From Sipunculus nudus (Eukaryota > Annelida > Sipuncula > Golfingiida > Sipunculidae), in contig CM049307.1 in the NCBI GenBank assembly GCA_026874595.1, positions 58,662,870 to 58,726,869 on the forward strand: a stretch of 64,000 bases of DNA. Reading direction: 5' to 3'. The notes beneath the pieces were generated by a model. It was not told where the DNA came from and ran no database searches. It worked only from the letters and a program-made list of their open reading frames with translations. The number at the start of each line of letters is the position of its first letter. The stretch's first letter is position 1. Below, piece by piece: positions 22,266 through 33,109 of this stretch. A program made the translations under genes and the position numbers.

Positions 22266-25200
22266 GTAATCTTGATAACTTTTTTATTTATAATTTGCAC
22301 TTTAGGGAGGGTTTAGGTTATTATTTAAAACTGGTCTTTTCCCTGTAAAATTATGATTGGTATCAATGTTTAATACTTAATGATAACTTCCGGAAACAAC
22401 TTACAGTTTAAACTTATCAGACTACACTTAAGTTAAAAAAAGTCCAATAAATTATTTTGACCAACACCGAGGACAAGAAAGGCGACCAGAACACAATCTT
22501 CAACGACTTCAAAAAGGTAAGTTACGGATATCAGACAGACTGTAAATATAACAATACAAAGGTCAACTCCTAAAGTAAGAAAAGCGACCGGAACATAGTC
22601 TTCAACGACTTCAAAAAGGTTAGTAACGGATATCAGACAGAGTCAAAATTTAACAATACAAAGTTTAACACCTAAAGTAAGAAAGGTGAAAAAAACAAAG
22701 TCTTCAACGATTCCAAAAAGTTTAGCAACGAATATCAGATAGACCGTAATTCTAACAATAAATGTTAACATGTAAAAATACTACTGTAAATATAACAGTA
22801 TGAGTACAAACACCCAGATCAAGAAAGTCGACCTGAGAATTGTCACATACTTCAAAAACTTCAGAAAGTTTATTAACGAACAGAAAGAGTGTAGATATAA
22901 CAAAACACAGAACAATATAAGTAATGAATAAGATAAATATATAGATGTAAATATAACACTCAGGAGTGCAAAACAAAGCACAATAAAGGGAAGTCTTCCG
23001 CGATTTCAAAAAGGTAAATAAAATTTGTCAGACAATCACTAAAACAGTAACGTGAAAAATGTTAACTTAAAATAAGAAAGACCAAAACTTTAACGACAAG
23101 AATGAAGGAAAGGCTAGCGTTGATTAAGTGTAATAGAGAGGTATTGTTTTAAGATATATAATGTTATTCCCATGTTCCATATAAACTCTTGAATCCTATG
23201 TCTACAGAAAAGGCATGAATTAAAAAATGAAGTACTTAAAGGCCCTGGGCTGTTTGCGACTAGTTGAAGAATGCGAGAAAATTTTCACTTGGAATCATAC
23301 TGAATTGTTACTTACCCAAATACACGAATGTCACACAAACTCCCGACAAATATGTGGCGTTCGCTACATGCTGTGCCAAATATATATCTGATTCTCATTT
23401 TGTCCTCAATCAGTCACAATTTAGTCCTATAGGTCGGCCAACCCCTTAGAAGTTGTTTCCCATTTCCCGCACTTTCAGACTCACGGGAACTAAATTAAGA
23501 AGTGTTTTAGACGGGCTTGAGATACCCGCGACGACTTTCTCACTATATTCGGTGAAAATTTGTCGCACGAATTTTTTAACATGTCCGAAATACAAGCGAT
23601 ACGAGTGCGAGATCCTGCGACTCACGCAAGGAAATTGAGAACCCCCGAGAACGTTTTGTGACAATTTTTAGAAACTCCCTGCCGTTAGAAACTCTCTGTC
23701 GTTTCAAATAGTCACCAAGAGTCGCAGCCAAGTTAAATACCGGCTTATGAAATTATCAACTTGTAACAAAACGGTCATGAAAATTCTAATTTTGGATTCT
23801 TTTAAATTTTCCGATTTTGAAATTTACATTATGACATTTCACAGGCATACAAAGTAAAACGGATTTCCCAGTAACAACATGCCATTCTACATCTTCGTCG
23901 AAGGCCTAATAGAAAACGCATACTTCGGACCCTTGATTCTTTTTTTTTATCTTTTTAGGGTATAACTCTGTACGTGAGTCGTCCGGCTGAGGGTGAGGGA
24001 GCCTGCTACGTGTCACTAATGAATAGAACCTCCAGTGTCGACCCGGCAACCCTGGAGAGATACATGAAAACGCATCCGGGACGTTTTTTATTAGGAAGTA
24101 TGATATTTGTACATTTTTTCATCTTTGTAACAAAAACTATGAAATAAATTTTTAATATTGACGGTTTACGTAAATGAATTATAAGAAGGAATTAAAGTTC
24201 TTAAGGTTCATCGAGAAACTTAATTGGAATGAACTTATATGATTTGTATCCACCAAAAAGTGATATTACTGATTTATATATTTCTGTAACAAGTTAAACA
24301 CATTGTTACTGAACATTAGAAACCGTGACCAAACGTTGTTTGGGTCGTGTAAAGGAGTTGTAATCATCTGAATGGCATTACGAAATTGAATCACTGTAAC
24401 GTTGCAAACTCATCTCGATACAGATCATATCTATATCCTCCTGAATACAAAATGTGTTTAGAATACTTCCATGGCCTGTTGTTGGCCCTGTCTATTGAAT
24501 GAGGAAGATCTCCGGTTTATTTTTCTGGTTTTCAGGTTTAATATTTAACAGATTAGGAATAATCCAGAAGTCATATCTTGACTTTAGACAGGACATTAGA
24601 TCGGATCTCTGAGATACAAGCGAGATTTCCAAATCATGCCATTGAGGCACCGGCGGGGTTCGAACGATGGCCTTCAGCTCTGAAGTCCACCGCCATAACC
24701 CCTAGGCTGCGTACAATACCCTGAATACAAGACTGATATACTTTCCACCAGTATCATAAGTCTTTTTACTGTCACAGGCTAGAGATGAAGAAGAGATCAC
24801 GACCGAACCGGACGACCAGGCGACGCTCCGTCCATCAGAAGAACCGATCAAGGACACTGGTTTCCTGGGACAGCGTGTAAACGACCTGTGTCGAGGCCTG
24901 TCCATGTACTGGCTGTATCCGGACAACGATGATAGCATCCCTGAGGATGAGGAGGACACAACTCCTGCACCTTGTAAGTCAAGTTAGCTAGACATTAGTG
25001 TATTTTAATGAAATCTAAGTCCAACTGAAAATGGTCAATGGAAGAGAGTCTACAAAAAGTTCCCGATAGAACCTTAAAGAGTTCACCAAAATGAACTGAG
25101 ACGGGAACTCCAAAATTTCTGACTGGAACAGTAAATAGGTCATTCTTTTTAAAATGTACTGTTTACGAAACCTTTTAAGGTTCTTTTTAGAACCTCTCGT

Positions 25201-27908
25201 GTTGGGTCATTCAGTGCAGGCTTAGCTTGGGTGTCATGTAATTTTCTTAGTGTACCCTAAGATTACCCTTAGGATCGATTCTGTATAAGAATAGACAATC
25301 TCTGTTAATTACATTCAACCATAAAGGCTGCTTTGCCTTATGAGGAAACGCATCTTGAAATATTTATTTGTAAAGCTCTCCTTGGGAAAACTGCACAATT
25401 CCAAAATTATAAATGAATTTCGCTTTGGAAGAAAGCATGACGTTCTATTACGAAGTGTTACACCGTCTATGGATATTTGTTATACATCGTGAGTATACCC
25501 CTGGCAAAGCCTGCAATAAACTATTATTGGCCGTCGCTGCAGGGCCCGTGATCTACCCTTACACGCAATCATTACGTACGCTCTTTTTACATGTATGTAC
25601 TCGCTATATATGTCCTTTTCTAAACAGTTATGCTCATGAAGTCAATGATGATAGTTTGCTCTGATAAATGAAGCATAGAAGCCGTCAGAATTTCTTTTGT
25701 TGAATGGAAACAGCTTATATTTTCATGCAAGAGAAATACTGCAGTTGTATGCATCGAACTGTCTTTCTCATGTGCACTTAACAATGGTAAAAATATGGCA
25801 AAATAATGCATACTCCAAGTGCTCCTTAGGCTGCTGTTCCTTATGGGATTGATAGCATTGGTACACGTTCCAATGTTCACAGGCATATGTTCGTCTCTTG
25901 TCATATCAGTGCCTATTGTGCATATTTTATATTAAGTCGCAGCAATTGGACTAGACATACAACAAGTGATGCTCATCGAGTTGTCTGACATGGGAAAATC
26001 CTAAATATTTAAAAGCTGCTTATTGGACGTTCAAGCGCAGCATGAAATTAGGCCTTAGGAACCAGGGCCATCAGAAACTGAGGCCTTTGAATTCTATGGT
26101 TGAATCATTACAAATTGGTATGGAGTTTGTGATGTCACCATCGAACTCTGTCAGATTATCAAAACATAACAGAAGGCATAAATAAGTTACTCTGGGTAGT
26201 CCTGGTGTATTGAGTAATCTAATCCAAAAACAGGGGTCCTTGCCTTTATCTAGAGACTTCGCGTGATGATTAAAATTGGTTTAAGTGCGTCAACCGGACT
26301 TGAAATTCCGGTTAGGTATTAATCTTTATTTTAAGCCAAATATTCATTATCAGAATGTCACTTTAGCTTCCGTATTATTAGTTAAAATGAATTTTAAAGA
26401 TAATAACAACAACCTACCTAAATTTCCGTGATGGTCATGGTTTTCAGCTATGTGTGTTATATATCTGTATTAAGTAACTGATAATGAAGTCTGACTCACC
26501 AGAAACATTGGTCTAGTCAGGAAAAACCATGGTTGAATGAGCTTGACTATACGAAACAAGTTATGGTTGTGTGGGCATATATCTTAGTGCATGTATAATT
26601 TTAAATTACATTAAAAAAAATAAATTTGATGCTGTGTCCTATACACATGGATAATGGTAATAATATAAACATATAATCAATGAAATATAAAACAAATGTA
26701 CCAAATTAAAAAAAAATATTATTACAGAAATAGAATGTTACATTACAAAGCCAATAGAATTGTGAAAAACCTTTAAATGAGAAATCAATAAAATTCAGTT
26801 ATTTACTTATAGGCGTAAAAGTGGATTTTCTCTGTTTTTTTTTTTTTTTATTTTTTTTTTTATTATTTTAAATTTCAGAAATGCACAAATAAAGTATTAC
26901 AATTGCTCGATTTCTTTTGCAACTGTACAAAATGGAGATAACTGTACGATAGGCTTTTCCCTGTAATTGGTCATGATGATAAATAAAAATAGAATGTAAT
27001 TTTGAAAATAAAAATGTCTTCCTTTCTCTTTTAATAGGTGATACATGACCAGCTACTCAATTACTAATATTTAAATTTTCATTTTCTCTCGCACCGGTGG
27101 GGCAATGATGCATGAAGTTAGCCATCAGATTTTATATTTGTTGGTACGTCAAAGGGAACACAAGTCAAATAAAGGAAGTGTTCAAAGGTTTATATATAAA
27201 TTACTAATTGCCTGCTTTGAAAATTGTGCATGATTTATGTAGATTTAATCACCAAAGATAAGGAACGATGACTTTTTAAGCGTTGGCACAATCGGTGTAT
27301 TTTTAAGTTGACTTTGGCATGTTTTTTTTTTCCTTCATAAATCTCACAAACATGTTCTCTTCCTCATTTCAATCAGTATGAATCGCTAGTTCTATTAATT
27401 ACACATTATTTCACACTTACGAATGTCACTTTGACCTGTTCCCTACTTATTCCATAGGCACTCGATTCCAGGAACCGGTTGGGAATAAACAATTACTGGT
27501 GTGTTAGATAGGTTTCCATGAAAATATAGTGTAAAGGGGACGTGATATGTAAACATGGTAATTTCCTCTTATATCATCCAGATAATTACCAGTTTATCTT
27601 TGCACTAGATTCGTTTTAGAGACTCTGTACATTAGTTTATCAGTCATGGTCTATTATCTTCCCCGGCAGGTGGCCACAGACGTACCAAGCGAGGTGTGGA
27701 CATCAACACTTGCCGTGCGCACCCTACAAGCAGCCGCTACACGTACAACCACTGGATACGGTTCGTTAATAACAACAGGTGCTACCTGTACTGTTGCAGT
27801 CGCATCACTCGGTACATCTACGTCTCCGGAGGAAGACGTTACTATCGTTACGTCCTAACCTACCCCTGCTGCAGGATGTGGTCGAGTAACACAGCTCATT
27901 GCAAATAA
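22203..27908 (+). CDS. BRICHOS-domain precursor of a cationic cysteine-rich peptide
   Basis: Predicted secretory precursor: the BRICHOS domain is a folding chaperone for a beta-prone C-terminal segment released by furin-type cleavage. Exons: 22203-22265, 22472-22516, 23959-24097 (or to 24108), 24778-24973 and 27670-27908. BRICHOS signs: NTIFNDFKKGITLYV resembles ITM2/BRI2 IHDFQKNLTAYL; ACYVSLMNR is the first conserved Cys strand; GFLGQRVNDLCRG with a following Tyr matches the GxxIxxLCRGxPTY end seen in gastrokines. An acidic linker (DEEEITTEPDD, IPEDEEDTTPAP) precedes RTKR and a 71-residue Arg/Tyr/Cys-rich tail. Total about 230 aa. No signal peptide or signal anchor is visible in exon 1, so an upstream exon may be missing. 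The junction of exons 3 and 4 needs either a donor at 24109 or an acceptor at 24759-24760 to stay in frame. Architecture matches annelid arenicin-type precursors. Confidence 0.8.
22472..22516 (+). CDS. BRICHOS gene, 45-nt exon at the domain start
   Basis: Codes DKKGDQNTIFNDFKK in phase 0 to both neighbours. The donor AAG|GTAAGT is ideal; the acceptor ccaacaccgag lacks a good pyrimidine tract. The exon is the first and only intact unit of a 102-bp tandem repeat (next entry). Confidence 0.65.
22472..23030 (+). repeat. Tandem repeat copying the small BRICHOS exon
   Basis: The segment aag..gcgacc..ac..tcttcaacgacttcaaaaagg recurs at 102-bp spacing (cores at 22501, 22603, 22705) and again, more diverged, near 22844 and 23000, together with the following atatcagacag and taacaatacaaa. 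Copies after the first begin with TAA or lose the donor and so look like dead exons. Confidence 0.8.
23959..24097 (+). CDS. BRICHOS gene, domain core exon
   Basis: Strong acceptor (T-rich tract, tttttag) precedes 23959. It codes GITLYVSRPAEGEGACYVSL then MNRTSSVDPATLERYMKT and HPGRFLLG. CYV followed by a polar N-R/T-x4-P/D stretch is the BRICHOS signature. The likely donor GTATGA leaves phase 1, which does not fit exon 4; a second GT at 24109 leaves phase 0, which does. Confidence 0.8.
24640..24717 (-). mobile_element. tRNA-like SINE head
   Basis: On the minus strand TATGGCGGTGGACT resembles a pol III A box and GTTCGAACCCC (24655-24665) is a good B box, 20-odd bases apart. It lies in the intron just before BRICHOS exon 4. 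The absence of a full cloverleaf makes a SINE remnant likelier than a tRNA gene. Confidence 0.6.
24778..24973 (+). CDS. BRICHOS gene, second-Cys and acidic linker exon
   Basis: Acceptor tttttactgtcacag, donor T|GTAAGT. Codes an acidic stretch (ARDEEEITTEPDDQ), then KDTGFLGQRVNDLCRGLSMY, the BRICHOS C-terminal Cys motif, then PDNDDSIPEDEEDTTPAP. The negative charge may neutralise the strongly basic peptide in the next exon. It ends in phase 1, and the split codon becomes TGT (Cys). Confidence 0.8.
25000..27600. other. Large intron of the BRICHOS gene, no feature
   Basis: AT-rich sequence with a T-rich run near 26838-26866. Short open frames lack motifs. Confidence 0.5.
27670..27908 (+). CDS. 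BRICHOS gene, exon for the mature Arg/Tyr/Cys-rich peptide
   Basis: Begins CGHRRTKR, a dibasic furin-type site, then GVDINTC and 64 more residues to TAA. The 71-residue product has ten Arg, one Lys and one Asp (about +10), ten Tyr and seven Cys (positions 7, 30, 34, 35, 59, 60, 70). RYIYVSGGRRYYRYV is a textbook beta-hairpin turn, and Cys34 and Cys59 are symmetric about it, so they could pair across the strands. An odd Cys number leaves one free or for dimerisation. Annelid arenicin, alvinellacin and nicomicin have the same layout but are shorter (about 20-33 residues), so an antimicrobial role is inference. Confidence 0.75.
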
Positions 27909-28465
27909 TTAGTGATTATATAATATCAAGTGCAGAAAGACCAATATATATTCAGAAAAGATGCCACCTATACTATATGCGGGGTGCATAAGTGCATGCC
28001 GTCATTTTATTCGACTTTCAAGACTTTCGATGGATGATATATCAACAGACACTCGGAAACTCACATCCACACAAACACACATATTTTATCCATTATTCAA
28101 GATTTTGCAACAAAAAGCTTGGTTTCCCAAATGATGAAATTTATCTTTGATATGTACAGCATTGGTAAACGTGATGAATTCTGCAGCAAAACAGGGGATG
28201 ACTAGAACTGATTTCTTCAATCAGTGCATTTGATTGTTTCATTTATAAACTAAGTCTTTATGATTATATTATGGCAATGAGGTACAATTACTAAAATCCA
28301 AGGAAGTCTTAATCAAGGACGTGATGAGCTGACATGCCAAGTTAACATTGGGCTGAAAAGCTCATTCATACGATTACTTAAACAGTAATAATGCCAAACA
28401 TCTTTGACATACACAAATTATAGAATGAAAATGAAGTCATAAAGGATTTTATTCTAATAAATAGT

Positions 28466-29090
28466 TACCTTGCATAAAAAATGGAGTTTGTTATTCATAC
28501 TAATGCTGCTAGCTAGATTTAGATGTGCTAATTATAAATTAAGAGTAGAGGAGGGCAGATACAATGGTGAGATGTTACAAGAGAGGATATGTAGATATTG
28601 TGAAACAATTGGTATAATAGAAGTAGAAGATGAATGGCATTTTCTGATGAAATGTAAACAGTATCAAGATATCAGAGAACAATATTTGCCAGAACAATAT
28701 TGGAAGAACCCTAGTAGTGAAACATTTATTGAACTGATGAATGTTGAAAGAGAGGGTGTAGTAAAGAAATTGGCAATTTATCTTATGAAGGCAAGCAAAA
28801 TACGAGAAAAGTATTTAGAGGCCGAAGAGTAATATATAACAGCACAGACTATAAAATGTCAATGTGATATGTTGCATATATGATTTGTTGAAAGTGTTAT
28901 TCTACCAATAGGGTGGTATAGATGTTTATACATATGAAAAAAAAGAAGAAAAAATGGTACTGTGAAATGTGTTATGTAAAATCATAACAGGAACAATGTA
29001 TTTGAATGTACCGTTGATGAAAGACTGTATTATGGGCCAGAGGCCTTGAACTACAATAAATATTACTACTATTACTACTATTACTAATGG
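28466..29090 (+). mobile_element. 3' remnant of a non-LTR retrotransposon (LINE)
   Basis: An open frame (about 28470-28832) reads LLARFRCANYKLRVEEGRY, then RICRYCETIG, then EDEWHFLMKCKQY. This C-x2-C-x(n)-H-x4-C pattern with LLxRFRxxNxxL is the C-terminal tail after the reverse transcriptase in many LINEs. No RT motif is present, so the copy is 5'-truncated. It ends with gggccagaggccttgaacta and an ATTACT short repeat at 29063-29089, like LINE 3' ends. Confidence 0.8.
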
Positions 29091-30010
29091 TATATTTTCG
29101 TGCAATGTTGAGAAATTGAGAGAGAGAGAGAGATGTGACGGAAGATGTGACGGAAATAAAAATATGTTTTTGATTACCTTGACCCTTGACCTATATTGCC
29201 TATTCCAAGACTTTTGATTGTCTATCAACTGTGTAAAAATGAAAGCGATTGCTGCAAAAGAGTGGTCTGTAGAGAAGGGACAGACAAACAAACAGACAGA
29301 CGGACAGACAAATAAACAATCAGACCTACGGAACTGACCGACGCTTGCTGAAATCGAAGATTTCCTATGAAATTGTTATGCAATACAAAATCTAAAATTG
29401 GTTTAGAAATTACTTATTCTGGAAACATAATACCTTATTTTCTGAATCCTTAATAATTAATTGTAAAATATTTAAATTTGATTAGGCATATATATTTGAA
29501 ATGTGTCATACAGACGCAAAAAAAGGTGTATATATATATACATATAACACTGAAGAAAAACAACACTGTAAATTCACTACAGACTGTTTCACGGGATGCG
29601 ACCCGATCATCAGGTGAATGTTCGAGTTAACAACTACCCAGTTCTATTTTAATGAACCAATTGGATGTTCTTAATTTTTTCAAAAGTACTATCGGTTTAA
29701 CTATTTTAGATCAACTTTATCAATTATATTATTTTGAAACGGCCCCCAATTCATAACTGGACAAGGTATGTTTCGAAAGGTATAAGAAGAGTCTACCTTT
29801 CGTTTTATGTAACAAAATTATAATATTTTTTTTTGTATTTAACACAGTGAACATTATTGTATTATTTTTTATTTCCTAAGCCTCGAATATATAAAATAGA
29901 TTATTCCACTGATGATTTTACCCATGTAACCTATAATTTTTTAACCTTTTGACAATATTTTATTACGATTATACATATCAACAATGTCCATTTTAACAGC
30001 CTTACGTAAT
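29090..30010. other. No gene seen
   Basis: A short GA repeat, a (TA)n run near 29529-29545 and AT-rich sequence. No supported exon. Confidence 0.5.
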
Positions 30011-30019
30011 GTCCACTGT

Positions 30020-30365
30020 TTGGTGGAGGTAACCGCCTTTATTTTTTAATTTTGACCTATCTAATCCTTAAGTATTTACATCTGCAGGGTCCCATTGGTT
30101 TGGGTCAACATGACAGGACGAGACCATTCGCTTCCTGTCATTTTATTATATATCCTTGTGTCTACCGCACCTGCGGGTCCTGGGTGTGTAATCAACACCA
30201 TAGCTGGGTCATACCACCGAGGAACCTGACAAAGACGCCCTCGTTTGTGAGTGATATACGGCTGTGGGGTGCAGCCTTCCATTTAAGCTTGCAGAGCGCT
30301 CACCCTGGGTAACGACCTCCCGGCTTTGAGTCCCGTTCTCTACCCCTGACAAACAGAAGCCGGCA
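30020..30365 (-). mobile_element. tRNA-derived SINE, family A copy 3
   Basis: Best preserved body of family A: GGAGGTAACCGCC at the low end, catctgcagggtcccattgg, ccgcacctgcgggtcctggg, accgaggaacc, gcttgcagagcgctcaccctggg. The minus-strand head GTCAGGGGTAGAGAACGGGA at the high end is tRNA-like. Confidence 0.75.
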
Positions 30366-30425
30366 AATCCATTATATTATTGCGACAATAAACTAACTCC
30401 TCGTATGTAGCAAGAACCATGGGAT

Positions 30426-30627
30426 CTAGTAAGCGTCATCCCTCGTTTTAGGTTTTACTCGCACGATATCACGGTTGTTCGGGTCATTCGACCAGGGGGC
30501 GCGCTTTCTCTTGTTGTAAGACCGCCTCCATTGATGATCGACTCCCTCACGGGCAATGAGTTCTTCCGGGGGTAAAATCTCCTCGTTCCCACAGAAGGCG
30601 TGATCAGTATCACAGTTATATGAATAC
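30426..30627 (-). CDS. Possible terminal exon of an unknown gene
   Basis: After an acceptor-like TTTATTTTACTGGAG the frame reads YSYNCDTDHAFCGNEEILPP, later QWRRSYNKRKRAPWSNDPNN, and ends KTRDDAY with TAG. The balanced, Trp- and charge-rich composition looks like protein rather than chance AT-rich frame. Not recognised. No other exon of the gene could be located upstream on the minus strand. Confidence 0.4.
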
Positions 30628-30884
30628 CTCCAGTAAAATAAAAGTACCTTCTGTGTCAATTCCTCAGTTGCAGTCTATATAATTAGCGTAGTTTTCCATA
30701 TAACTCGCGTCGAGACTAATCGTAAGCTCTATTTGGCGAATAACAAATGCCTGGTCGTGTTTTTACGGATATTTAAAGTCTTGTTACCCACGATGTATGG
30801 CTCCCGTGTACTTCTCACGGTTTTTATATAAACAATAAATATAAGCATATTTATTTTACATGGATTATACAAATAGTTATTACA

Positions 30885-31065
30885 ACTAATCGAGGCACTC
30901 TCCATGGCTGAGGTAGTAGCGTTCGGTAGTGTCAAGAGGTGGAGGAAACCGGGGAACTCGGAGATAACCACCGGCAACCCACACTCATAGCCACGCCGGG
31001 GATCGAACCCGGGTCGCCAGCGGAGAGAGCCGAGCGTTTTACCCCTCGACTCCCCAGGCCCCTAT
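30885..31065 (-). mobile_element. tRNA-derived SINE, second family
   Basis: Minus-strand head at 31063 reads GGGGCCTGGGGAGTCGAGGG and ends with B box GGGTTCGATCCCCGG (30996-31012). The body contains ggttatctccgagttccccg and ggtttcctccacc on the minus strand, the sort of conserved central region seen in several invertebrate SINEs. Confidence 0.75.
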
Positions 31066-31069
31066 ACTT

Positions 31070-32740
31070 TTATATGCACATGTCAAGGTATAGCTGCTTG
31101 TAAAATACAAATAAAAGGAAACCCTTACGGAGTGAACCATTATTTGAATATCGGGACCTCCTGCAATCAGCGGAAAGGTAAATCCGATTTATAATTAATA
31201 CTTGTCATACTTGAATCGGTGGCGCATACTTTGATTTTAGGTTATTGACTCTTGTGATTCAAGTCCAGATAGCTGAAGGGAGACAGGAATCTAGGTACCT
31301 GGTAAGTTTATGTCTATATACTTTCATGGTTAATGGTTTTATTACACTTGTTTATTGTTACATACTCTCGTTAGCTGGTTTTGTGTGTTGAGGTCGCAGC
31401 AAGCTCAGGGCATAGTCTCCCAATCATCAATAAAATGAACCCACGTCAGTCACAGACCTTGGATGTGACACCGTGTAACAAAATATTTACTCAAAGCAAG
31501 TTCAATACATTAATTCACACTATTGATCAGTACTGATTATTCGCTTATGAATATTTTACAAAATGTCTGACTAATCGTACAAAATGGCTGATTGGCCTTT
31601 TCCGTTCCTCACAATTCCTTTCTGAGTAATTAATGGACTCAATATTTTCTCATATTTTCTCATGGGAACCGCCAGGTGTTTCTCATCACATCGCCGTGTG
31701 TACAGTGTAGCTATAACAGCATGGTCTCCGAGGATTCAGGGTTTTAGGACATTTTTTGTAATAGTTTTAGCTAGATCTGAAATTATATAAAAAAAAGTCC
31801 ATAGGAAGCGAAGCTCCGATATCAGCTTGATTATGTCATAAGTGACAAGATCTGATAAAAGTAAAAAAATTAAAGACAAGTAAACAGTATGGAAGTATAA
31901 AAAATGAGTATGCCAGCAAATAAAAAAATACAATTTGTTAATATTAAGTCATTTAGTGTTTTTTACGAAAGTGACACGTGAATAGCATGAAAATAAAACA
32001 ATACAGGTAAATGCAAAGAAATGCAAATAAAACGTAATTCAAATACTCATTTTCTGCTCCTGTATATGTCCAGCGTAATAAAAACATAAGGGGGATTTCA
32101 TAACATTTAAAATTTTATATTAACAGTTGAATGTTAATAAACAGTTACCAGCAGAAACTTTAAAACACTTTTCATTTATTTTACAGGCAAAGCGTGTGGA
32201 ATACATGAAAAACGTAGTCACACACCATGAAACTTGTCACTGTGATAAGCACGGTTTCATATTTCGTATTTCCGAATAACAACAGAACCCCATCAGTTCG
32301 CACCTGACGTTTATGCTTTATCGTTTCCAGTTCTTGGTGGTCAAGATATTATTAATTCCTTTACTGGAAAAAGAACTGTAAATGAAGAAATTTATCATCT
32401 GTTTTCTCTTATAGTTGTTGATACTGCTCAAGACGGAACATTTGATACGAAACTTTTGACAATTTTGAAACCGAACGTTATGAGACATTTTCGTCACGTA
32501 TTTACAGGCAGCTGGGAAGAGACCAAAATACAAAAACAGGATTATTCAACATCTTTTTTGTTACTAGGATTAGTAACTTTATGTCGTATATATTTTTTCA
32601 GCTTATGGGACAAAAATTGATCATAGAATTCAAAATAATTCAGGGAGATATTAACGAAATAGATGTTTAAAAATAAATGTTTAATTCTTCTTGGAGCAAT
32701 ACGTGTGCGCTCAAATTTAATGAAGTATCTCACTGATCAA
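31070..32740. other. No gene seen
   Basis: AT-rich spacer. Short frames on both strands lack motifs or coherent splice sites. Confidence 0.5.
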
Positions 32741-32748
32741 ACAGAACA

Positions 32749-33109
32749 ATGGTGGACACCTCGTCGAAGTGGTTCGCATATTTTGCTGTCTTTTTCTTGG
32801 GTTTACCTTGTAGCCAGGTTTTGGCATAAGTAGTCGGTCGTGACTGATTAAGAAGATAATTTTGTTATGACAGGCATCAGGTTACAAACATCGCTTCTCA
32901 ATCGCGTAAGCGTGGAAATTACGCATAATAAAATGAAAGCGATGTGGTGGACAGGCATTAGTCGAGCCACTAGGAAATTCAAGCAGTCGGATGAGAACTG
33001 GATCAACCGTGACAAATACATTGATATACAGGACTATAAAGGATTCGAACTTCGACCTGTGTTACTGCCGGAAGGAGAGGTAGGACCTGAAAATTGTTTA
33101 TTTGGATAA
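32749..33109 (+). CDS. Possible two-exon small secreted protein
   Basis: ATG in good context (aacaATGG) begins MVDTSSKWFAYFAVFFLGLP, a plausible signal peptide. A donor T|GTAGCC after 32809 and an acceptor TTATGACAG before 32874 leave a 64-nt intron and join in phase 1. The second part reads ISRATRKFKQSDENWINRDK, then YIDIQDYKGFELRPVLLPEG and ends ENCLFG with TAA at 33107-33109, or continues through a possible donor GTAGGA after 33080. About 99 residues. No family recognised, and the short intron and lack of similarity keep confidence low. Confidence 0.3.

Noticed and set aside
24640-24717. Functional tRNA gene
   Set aside because: A and B boxes are present on the minus strand, but acceptor-stem complementarity and a normal anticodon arm are not seen; a SINE head is likelier.
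30990-31065. Functional tRNA gene
   Set aside because: Good B box but followed by SINE-like body; no clean cloverleaf.
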